64,000 bases of DNA from Prevotella sp. (lineage in GTDB: Bacteria > Bacteroidota > Bacteroidia > Bacteroidales > Dysgonomonadaceae). Shown piece by piece: positions 27,924-35,015 of the stretch. Within the stretch, counting starts at the first letter, position 1. Each line of letters opens with the position of its first letter. A model generated the notes under the pieces. The model worked only from the letters and a program-made list of their open reading frames with translations, was not told the DNA's origin and ran no database searches. A program made the position numbers and the translations under genes. The stretch is from NCBI GenBank assembly GCA_031271965.1, contig JAISUS010000028.1:186001-250000 (forward strand). The letters are read 5' to 3'.

Positions 27924-28652
27924 TTATTTAGATATAATATTGGTCTTTGCCAATATTTCAAGTTGGAGTAAGGCATTATTTAATTGTGCTCTCATTTCTT
28001 CATATTCAGTAACCACAGTTGTATATGAAGATTTTTGCCTGTTTAATTCCTGAACCGTTATTTTGCCATTAATAAAATCGTTTTTACTCATTTCAAATTC
28101 TGTCTCGGAAAGTAATAATGCTTCCGATCTAATTTTGATTAAAGCTAACTGTTTCACAGCAATGGTATATACTTCGACTATCCGAAGTTTTTGTTCGTCG
28201 TACCATTTTTCTTTCTCAAATTCAGATGCTTGCATTGTAAGCTCTTGCTTTTTAATACGGTTTTTTCGATCAAAAATTTCATCCAAAGGTATAGATAGAG
28301 AAAGGCCTACATTATACCAATTTTGCTTTCTGCCGGAATACTGAGAAAAAATAGGTGTGTTATTGTCTGAAAAAGTCGCATTATTATCTATAACTCCATA
28401 TTGATAGCCGCCAACTATTTTTATATTATTCAGCCATTTTCTTTTTTGAGTAGTTAATTCACTTTCATCAGCTTGCCTTCTCTTTTCATAGAATTTTGGA
28501 ACAGGGCCATCTTTCGCTTTTTCAAAAAGCTCTGAAATTGGCGGCAACCGAAAGGCCAGATAATCTTTTGGCGTTAACTCTACAATATCCTGTGCGTAGA
28601 GAGAGGTACAAGCGAAAGAGAAAATTGAAATAATAAATAATTTTAGTTCCAT
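27924..28652 (-). CDS. Half-length TolC-family outer-membrane protein
   Basis: I use the ATG at 28652 (28658 also possible), giving about 242 residues. The frame is open to 28769, but the signal peptide MELKLFIISIFSFACTSLYAQ begins there, and the longer version overlaps the transferase gene. The mature protein has one outer-membrane-efflux-like unit: an N-terminal PxxYLxxRLPP segment, a beta-hairpin (WYNVGLSLSIPL) and long helices ending ALLQLEILAKTN. TolC proteins usually carry two such repeats over about 420 residues. Placed before the Wzc-like gene with no Wza-type lipoprotein in the operon, it is the only visible candidate for outer-membrane export. Confidence 0.8.
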   Translation of the reverse strand: MELKLFIISIFSFACTSLYAQDIVELTPKDYLAFRLPPISELFEKAKDGPVPKFYEKRRQADESELTTQKRKWLNNIKIVGGYQYGVIDNNATFSDNNTPIFSQYSGRKQNWYNVGLSLSIPLDEIFDRKNRIKKQELTMQASEFEKEKWYDEQKLRIVEVYTIAVKQLALIKIRSEALLLSETEFEMSKNDFINGKITVQELNRQKSSYTTVVTEYEEMRAQLNNALLQLEILAKTNIISK

Positions 28653-28686
28653 AAGCATTAAAACTTTAAAATGCCAAGTTAATATA

Positions 28687-29871
28687 TTAAGCGTCTTCTT
28701 TTTGTATAAATGAAAAAAAGGTTCTGAAAATAATTTTAAAATCAAGCCATATTGAATAATTCTTAGCATAGTATATGTCTAATTGCTTCCGTTCTTCGGG
28801 AGATAGATTTCCTCTACCACCGCGCTTTTCGACTTGCCAAAGGCCGGTTAATCCAGCAGGGCCTATAAACCGTTCAATATATTCATCTCCTGTCAAAAGC
28901 TCTGCTTCGTAGAGCGGAAGAGGTCTGTTACCAACTATCGACATGTCACCTTTCAATATATTTATTAATTGTGGTAATTCGTCCAGACTATACTTTCTCA
29001 TGAACCTTCCTATCTTTGTAACCCTTGGGTCATGAGGTATTTTTAAAAACGTAATACCTTTTTTCTCTTTTTTTTTGTTTAAATATTCGTGCTCTGATAT
29101 TTGATAATCATCGGATATTAATAATGTATCATCGTCTGCTAAATTACTTTCAGGTTCTTTGGTTTCCGGCTCTTTTTTTTTAGTTTCATTTGTGTATTGA
29201 TTCATAGACAAATAATTAGAAAGACGTTTGTCTGCATCAATATACATAGAACGAAATTTCAGGAAATTAAATATAAAATAATTGCTCCCAACCCTTTTCG
29301 ATTTATATATAACAGGACCCTTACTTTCAAGAGAGATCAAAATGATTATCAATACGAACAATGGAGATAATGCAATAAGTGCAAATAGTGATACTACTAT
29401 ATCAAATATTCGTTTTCCTACCGGAAGCCTGAATACTTCATCTATCTCTTTTATATCTTTATCATTCTCTTTCTCTTTCTTTTCACTTTTTCGACTTTCA
29501 TTCTCTCTCAATAATTCATTTTTTAAAATGAACTCATTGATTGCATTAAATGTATCTGAATCTGCAAATGGTGATATCGTATTCTTAGCACCAGCTTTTA
29601 TATAAATATTAATATCCTCTTTACTAATCTGCTCTGTAACAAGAATAATATATGCGTTTTGAAACTGTTCTTTCAAGTACGCTATGTTTAGCTCATCAGC
29701 ATCAGGATTAGTTTTTTCAAAAAGAAGAGGCTGAGTTTTATTCTTAGGTAATTCTTTTAATATAATACTCGCCTCTTCTTTGTTTTTTACAATAACTATA
29801 TTTTCCTGTAATAATTGCTGAAAATGATCTATAAATTCTTTATTAGTACCTATATATATAATAAAAGTCAT
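28687..29871 (-). CDS. Phosphoglycosyl transferase with N-terminal pseudo-receiver domain
   Basis: A 394-residue initiating enzyme. Residues 1-120 have the length and strand pattern of a CheY-like receiver and end in the typical AGAKNTISPF, but the acidic pocket and phosphoacceptor Asp are absent (LLFEKTNPDA) and the conserved Lys of 'KPF' is Ser. A charged linker (122-145) leads to a bacterial-sugar-transferase domain: membrane hairpin 155-180, LKFRSM at 204-209, the catalytic Asp-Glu in SLDELPQ (D297/E298), KGDMSIVGNRPLP (307-319). An acidic/lysine-rich insert of about 50 residues (222-271) lies inside the catalytic domain. It loads the first sugar-phosphate on undecaprenyl phosphate. Its start overlaps the receiver gene by 4 bases. 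Confidence 0.9.
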   Translation of the reverse strand: MTFIIYIGTNKEFIDHFQQLLQENIVIVKNKEEASIILKELPKNKTQPLLFEKTNPDADELNIAYLKEQFQNAYIILVTEQISKEDINIYIKAGAKNTISPFADSDTFNAINEFILKNELLRENESRKSEKKEKENDKDIKEIDEVFRLPVGKRIFDIVVSLFALIALSPLFVLIIILISLESKGPVIYKSKRVGSNYFIFNFLKFRSMYIDADKRLSNYLSMNQYTNETKKKEPETKEPESNLADDDTLLISDDYQISEHEYLNKKKEKKGITFLKIPHDPRVTKIGRFMRKYSLDELPQLINILKGDMSIVGNRPLPLYEAELLTGDEYIERFIGPAGLTGLWQVEKRGGRGNLSPEERKQLDIYYAKNYSIWLDFKIIFRTFFSFIQKEDA

Positions 29872-30230
29872 TTAAGAATTTTTTTTAATCTTACTTTTAA
29901 CTCCATTGGATTAAAGGGTTTCAAAATAAAATCTTCAGCTCCGTTTTCTAACAATTTAATTCGATTGCTGCTATTATCTTCACTGGATAATATAACTATC
30001 GGGATCGTTTTGAATAATTCATTCTTTTTTATATATGCTAAAAACTCTTCACCTGTCATAAAAGGCATTCTGAGGTCGGAAATAATAAGATCAGGAATAT
30101 TGTTGTTTTCCAACCATTGAATTGCTTTTAGCGGATTCTCGAAGTAAATACATTCATATTCTTCTCTAAAATAATTTGCAATAACTTTTGCTATAGCCTC
30201 TTTATCATCAACTATTAAAATTCTTCGCAT
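29868..30230 (-). CDS. Stand-alone receiver-domain response regulator
   Basis: A 120-residue CheY-like protein with all receiver hallmarks: acidic pair Asp8-Asp9 (RILIVDDKE), phosphoacceptor Asp52 in IISDLRMP, Ser82/Ser83 (VILSSED) and Lys104 in FILKPF. There is no output domain, so it must act by protein contact. It is the second gene of the polysaccharide operon, 27 bases after the LruC-like lipoprotein gene. Its stop overlaps the start of the pseudo-receiver/phosphoglycosyl transferase by 4 bases (ATGA type), so the two are made together and are probable partners. The phosphodonor is not encoded in the operon, but two hybrid kinases lie within 8 kb. Confidence 0.93.
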   Translation of the reverse strand: MRRILIVDDKEAIAKVIANYFREEYECIYFENPLKAIQWLENNNIPDLIISDLRMPFMTGEEFLAYIKKNELFKTIPIVILSSEDNSSNRIKLLENGAEDFILKPFNPMELKVRLKKILK

Positions 30231-30257
30231 TACTACTTTATATACCTTATAAAAATC

Positions 30258-32489
30258 TTATTTTTCTAATAAATATACCTTATTCGTTTGATAGGTATTG
30301 TACCAATCTGGATTACTTTGACCGTTAGACAACACCCATGTTTTAAATTGAGGATATGAATCTGAAATTTTAGTCCATTCCAATGGATATTTTACTGATT
30401 TTGGTGTTCTTATGGCATATACAAAATCTGAAGAACTATAATTTTTACCTGAAGACAAATCTGTGGCTTTTTCTGTAGGATTATAACCTCTTAGATGCAC
30501 CTCTTTTCGGTTGGAAGTATTATAACCTCCATTGATAATAAATACATTTAACATATCGAATAAAGCTACAGTTGAGATATCGACAGGATTGTTGAATGTA
30601 ACACTAAATACAATATCTTTTGCCGGAAGATAACTCTTATCTGCTCTAGTATTAACTACTTGACTCGTTTCAACTCCAAATAGCGCGTGAGCATCATCTG
30701 TAATTGGTAATACTGCATAGTTTTGATTGTTTTCAATACCATTGGTAACAGAAAAAACATCTCCTTTGAAAAGAGTACCCGTAGCTGTTACGCTTTTTAT
30801 ATTACCTTTTAATACTCCATCTAGCTGAATCGCTGCTGCTAACCTTTTTGAAGCACCGATAGCTCTCACCTTAGTTTTAATATCTAATTTGGATACTTTA
30901 TTCGCAGCAGACAGTGTATATGCTAATTTTACATCCAAAACAAAGTCGTTCATGTCATAGTCGCCAATGCCAGGATAATTATCTTCAAATGCATAGCTAT
31001 AGGTATCGCCTAACGTAACATCCATAGGATAAGTTCTTGGTGTAGTAGGTTCATTATTTCCAATTACATTTCCACCTGCATTACAATCTGTAGAAGGAAT
31101 ATTTACTGTTGATTCCCCTTTTCTTACAAATTCAACATTTGATAAAATATAATATGATGTAGGATCTTTGCTCTCAGGATAATCAGATGATTCTATTTGC
31201 AGGTAGCCTGAAAAAGTCGGCTTACTCCAATTATTAACCGAGAATTTCTCTAAACGCAACAATGCTTTATCTCCTGATTCAGGACCTTTTACAAAAACAT
31301 TATTGTTGTTAAACTGAAGCTCGTTTGTAACATCTAATATAGCACGGGAGTCAAGAGCAATTGTGTTATTATATTCTAATTTTAAAATGCTACATTTAAA
31401 TAATTTATCAGCAGCTACATTTACTGTTGCATCGGCTAAAGAGGCTGTTCCGTTAACAACAAATTTACATGTGTTTATAATGTTCGCTCCATTGATTGCC
31501 AGAGCTTGAGTTGTGAGTGAACCCTCATTTATTATTTGAACACCGGATGTGTTTGTTGATAATGTTCCTGAAGCAGACATTGTGCCGTAGTTGAACAGAT
31601 CCTTAATATTAGAGATATTGTTTATATTAAATGTTAAACTATTATTTATGACCTGAGGGCTTTCATTGTTCATTTCTATATTGACTGTTTTTTTCTCAGG
31701 GTTGAATTGCCCGGTAGTAGCAACTACTATTTTTGACGTTCCATTAACAGTTATAGAAGATGTTTCTTGAGCTGGCATGTATTTACCTCCGTTCTGAATG
31801 ATCAGTTTAATATTATTTAATGACGTAGAAGATGCCGTGTTTTTCCATGTTCCTTCCACATAGACGAAAACATCTGAATACCAGCCATTATCAAGAGCTC
31901 CTTCAAACGTTTGTCCAGCAGGTATAACAAAAGAGGAAATCCCATTTTGAGGACGTGTGTAAAACGGTGAACTGCCAGAGATAACAATGGCATTCGAAGG
32001 AGTTGCGTATGTTTTTGTTGGTACTGTATAACTAAGATTTGCACTCTTAGTTTCCATGTCTGATTTTAAACCTGCAACTTTAGCTTGGGTTGAATTACTA
32101 GATACAGTGATAGCTTTTATTGATCTATTACCAGAAGGATCTGTTTCCTGAACGTATAAAATACTATCTGATTTGGCATATGTAATTTTAGCCTTGAATG
32201 GTTCATTCTTCTTAGCTAAACCTTCTGCCAAAAGAGAAGCTCCGGGAGTGATGATTGGATTACTGTCAAAGATTTGGACTTTATAGTAATAAGCCCCGTT
32301 GTATTGGTCGTCTACATCGAGATTTAATGCTATCTGAGAACTTGTAGTCCAATCGAATCCGGTAGGAACTGTTAAATCAGATAACTCTTCAGGTATTTTC
32401 TGAGAGCTAGGATCATAGTAGTCTTGTTCACTACAAGCTGTAAGTAAGGTCAAGACGAGTAGCGCAAAATAGGCAAAACTAGTTTTCAT
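30258..32489 (-). CDS. LruC/DUF4842-domain surface lipoprotein heading the polysaccharide operon
   Basis: A 743-residue lipoprotein: a short signal peptide ends in the lipobox LLTAC with lipidated Cys19. The middle (about 170-400) is an Asn/Ser/Thr-rich beta-solenoid-like stretch with repeated N-I-x-N strands. The C-terminal LruC/DUF4842 domain (about 500-720) includes YAFEDNYPGIGDYDMNDFV, an Asp-rich, possibly metal-binding motif. Since only 27 bases separate it from the receiver gene it is the first gene of the operon. It may be a matrix or surface anchor protein for the polymer; that role is inferred from position. Confidence 0.85.
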   Translation of the reverse strand: MKTSFAYFALLVLTLLTACSEQDYYDPSSQKIPEELSDLTVPTGFDWTTSSQIALNLDVDDQYNGAYYYKVQIFDSNPIITPGASLLAEGLAKKNEPFKAKITYAKSDSILYVQETDPSGNRSIKAITVSSNSTQAKVAGLKSDMETKSANLSYTVPTKTYATPSNAIVISGSSPFYTRPQNGISSFVIPAGQTFEGALDNGWYSDVFVYVEGTWKNTASSTSLNNIKLIIQNGGKYMPAQETSSITVNGTSKIVVATTGQFNPEKKTVNIEMNNESPQVINNSLTFNINNISNIKDLFNYGTMSASGTLSTNTSGVQIINEGSLTTQALAINGANIINTCKFVVNGTASLADATVNVAADKLFKCSILKLEYNNTIALDSRAILDVTNELQFNNNNVFVKGPESGDKALLRLEKFSVNNWSKPTFSGYLQIESSDYPESKDPTSYYILSNVEFVRKGESTVNIPSTDCNAGGNVIGNNEPTTPRTYPMDVTLGDTYSYAFEDNYPGIGDYDMNDFVLDVKLAYTLSAANKVSKLDIKTKVRAIGASKRLAAAIQLDGVLKGNIKSVTATGTLFKGDVFSVTNGIENNQNYAVLPITDDAHALFGVETSQVVNTRADKSYLPAKDIVFSVTFNNPVDISTVALFDMLNVFIINGGYNTSNRKEVHLRGYNPTEKATDLSSGKNYSSSDFVYAIRTPKSVKYPLEWTKISDSYPQFKTWVLSNGQSNPDWYNTYQTNKVYLLEK

Positions 32490-32817
32490 AATCTTAAAAA
32501 ATGTTTTTTTGGGTCTTTAATCTAAAAATATAATGAGTGTTCTTATCAAAATTTCTGTAAAAGTACATATTTTACTTATTATTAGAAAAATATACGCCAC
32601 TTATAACAAAAAAAAATACAGCTATGTTCATCTCTAATATAATTTAACATATTATAACTATTCTGGGATGCCTACAATAAATTAAGTCTGGTCTATATCT
32701 TTATGTAGGTGACGCTAATTTTTTTGTCCAAAACCTGTATATTTATTGAACTTCGAGAGTATTTATTTGTTTTTAATTAATTAGGTTTGTATTATAATAG
32801 AATAGCAAAAACATAAA
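32490..32817. other. Divergent control region of the polysaccharide operon and REC-kinase gene
   Basis: A 328-base AT-rich gap between two divergent starts. On the plus strand a -7-like TAGGTTTG lies at 32782-32789, 29 bases before the REC-kinase gene, but no well-spaced -33 is present. I did not find a TAnnTTTG box for the minus-strand operon and see no small gene or strong palindrome. Confidence 0.5.
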
Positions 32818-33969
32818 ATGAAAATTAACCATTCGGACTATAAAATATTAGTGGTAGATGATGTAATGACTAATATTTTACTTCTACAAGTATTGCTTGA
32901 TAAAGAGGGCTTTAATGTCATCACAGCTAATAATGGAGAAATAGCTATTGATATAATAACAAAAGAAATACCGGACCTTATTTTGTTAGATGTTAATATG
33001 CCAAATATGGATGGTTTCGAAGTAATAAAAGAAATAAAAAAATATTCGTTGTATCGAGAGATACCTGTTATTTTTTTAACAGCAATAAATGATATCGATA
33101 GCATTGTCAAAGGTTTTAAAATGGGGGTAAGTGATTATATAACCAAACCCTTTAATAAAGAAGAGTTAATGGCCCGTATTATCCACCAGCTATCATTGTT
33201 AACAGCCAAGCGAATAATTATAAAAAGAACACATGTGCTTAAAAAGACAATCCTCGACAGAGATAAAATGTATTCAGTAATAGCTCATGATCTACGTTCA
33301 CCAATGGCTTCTATGAAGATTATTATGAACTCGATAATGAATGATGCAGACAAAACCAAAATGGATCCTGCAATGTATGAATTATTGAATATGGCTAATA
33401 AAACCACAGAGGATATTTTTTCCTTGCTAGACAATTTATTGAAATGGACAAAGTTTCAGATCGGAAAGCAGGTCGTAATACCTCAAAACATTGATTTAGT
33501 ATTGATATCAAAAGGAATTGTTGATGTTTTTAGTAATGTTGCAAGTTTGAAAAACATTAAAATTGAATTTGACTCTGAAATTAAATATGCGAACGTTTAC
33601 ACTGATATTGACATGGTCAAAAGTTGTGTCCGAAACCTGTTGAGTAATGCTATTAAATTTAGTTATGAAGGAGGCATAGTCAAAGTTCGTTTACAAGAGT
33701 CTGATGATAGCTATATTTTGTCGGTTACCGATAATGGATGTGGAATAAGTGAGGCTAATCAACAGAAGCTACTCAATGTTAACACACACTACACAAGCTA
33801 TGGAACAGCACAAGAGGAAGGTTCCGGTTTAGGATTACTGCTAACTATGGAGTTTGTTAATAAAAACAATGGAAAATTATGGTTTGAATCGAAAGAAGGA
33901 AAGGGCTCTACATTTTTTATTTCATTACCAAAAGAAGAAGACCACACTACTGCAACATTAAATCCATAA
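32818..33969 (+). CDS. Receiver-histidine kinase hybrid (REC-HisKA-HATPase)
   Basis: A 383-residue cytoplasmic signalling protein with reversed domain order. A receiver comes first (1-125; Asp14-Asp15, phosphoacceptor Asp58 in LLLDVNMP, Lys110 in ITKPF). A DHp helix pair carries the phosphorylated His157 (VIAHDLRSP), and a HATPase domain shows the N-box NLLSNAIKFS, G1 DNGCGIS and G2 GSGLGLLL. There is no membrane span or sensor domain, so input probably comes through the receiver. It lies divergent from the polysaccharide operon, making it a candidate kinase for the free receiver there. Its 3' end overlaps the convergent downstream gene by 23 bases. Confidence 0.92.
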   Translation: MKINHSDYKILVVDDVMTNILLLQVLLDKEGFNVITANNGEIAIDIITKEIPDLILLDVNMPNMDGFEVIKEIKKYSLYREIPVIFLTAINDIDSIVKGFKMGVSDYITKPFNKEELMARIIHQLSLLTAKRIIIKRTHVLKKTILDRDKMYSVIAHDLRSPMASMKIIMNSIMNDADKTKMDPAMYELLNMANKTTEDIFSLLDNLLKWTKFQIGKQVVIPQNIDLVLISKGIVDVFSNVASLKNIKIEFDSEIKYANVYTDIDMVKSCVRNLLSNAIKFSYEGGIVKVRLQESDDSYILSVTDNGCGISEANQQKLLNVNTHYTSYGTAQEEGSGLGLLLTMEFVNKNNGKLWFESKEGKGSTFFISLPKEEDHTTATLNP

Positions 33970-35002
33970 TGACCGGATTATGGTCACTAAATGATTTATT
34001 TGGAGAATCATATTTAACACCAGTAAGGTCATTTGAATATAAAATATAGTCTATACGCAATAGGTTGAAGAAGCCATGAAAAGTATGACCTATACCTTTG
34101 CCACACTCTTCAAAACCATCCTTCAGTCCAGATTTAATGACCTTGTATGTATACGATGTTGGTGGATCGTTCATATCTCCACAAAAAATAACAGGAAATT
34201 CGCTTGAATTGATTTCTTCTTTGATAAGATTTGCTTGCGACGCTCTCATCTTCAGATTAGAATTCAAATTGCTAATAGCCCGGCAAATTGTATTTGGCTG
34301 CTTCCAGCCCGAGTAAATCTGATTTTCTTTCAAATTGGTTGTTTGCATATGCGCCGATACCAGCCGAATAGTTCTGTTATCTATCATTAAATCTGTGAAA
34401 ATGGCATTATTAACACTGTTGTTAAATAAGATGCGTTTTATGTTTTGAATTGGAAACCGCGAAAATATAGCTATTTTTAAGTAATTACTTTCTTTTTCTG
34501 TAAATGTTTGAAATGGTAAAAAATTTAAATACTCTTTCAATGAGTCAGCAGCTCTCTCATGAGATGGATACTCCTGAATACAAAGAATATCAATTCCTTC
34601 TGTTTTTATAAATCGGGCAATTTCCTTTAGTTTATCTTGGTCTTTACCACCTATTTTATCACCTCCTATATTAAAGGTCATTACCCGGATATTTCCACCA
34701 ATAGGATTTGTTTTCGAATTAAATAAATTGGTTAATTTATATCCTGCACCAATACTTCCTAATATCAAAACCATCGCTGTAATACACGAGAGGATCAGTC
34801 TTTTTGTTAAAATCAAATAAATACAAGTAATAAGGTCGATGGCTAATAAAACAGGTAAAAACAGCCCTATAAATGGTATTACATTATAGCATCTAGGGTC
34901 AAAAAGAGAAGAAAGAACACCTAAGATAGTGGTGCCGACTATGAATAGTGCAAAAGTAACAATATAGAAGTCAATTAATTTAATAGCTGCGACTTTCCCC
35001 AT
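33947..35002 (-). CDS. Membrane-anchored endonuclease/exonuclease/phosphatase-family protein
   Basis: A 351-residue protein. Three hydrophobic spans at the N-terminus (about 8-100) anchor a periplasmic EEP domain, about 105-350. Motifs are present in order: RVMTFNIGG, LCIQEYPS with the metal-binding Glu, FCGDMNDPPTS with catalytic Asp/Asn, and the final SFSDHNPVIM with the Asp-His pair. The family includes nucleases, lipid phosphatases and sphingomyelinase-like enzymes; this membrane form with three spans is common in Bacteroidota and its substrate is unknown. It lies 13 bases downstream of the large hybrid kinase and is probably co-transcribed with it. Confidence 0.88.
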   Translation of the reverse strand: MGKVAAIKLIDFYIVTFALFIVGTTILGVLSSLFDPRCYNVIPFIGLFLPVLLAIDLITCIYLILTKRLILSCITAMVLILGSIGAGYKLTNLFNSKTNPIGGNIRVMTFNIGGDKIGGKDQDKLKEIARFIKTEGIDILCIQEYPSHERAADSLKEYLNFLPFQTFTEKESNYLKIAIFSRFPIQNIKRILFNNSVNNAIFTDLMIDNRTIRLVSAHMQTTNLKENQIYSGWKQPNTICRAISNLNSNLKMRASQANLIKEEINSSEFPVIFCGDMNDPPTSYTYKVIKSGLKDGFEECGKGIGHTFHGFFNLLRIDYILYSNDLTGVKYDSPNKSFSDHNPVIMDLMLQ

Positions 35003-35015
35003 TAAAATCCGATGT

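Noticed and set aside
28653..28769. Longer N-terminus of the TolC-like frame
   Set aside because: It overlaps the transferase gene in another frame and would put 39 residues before a clear signal peptide.
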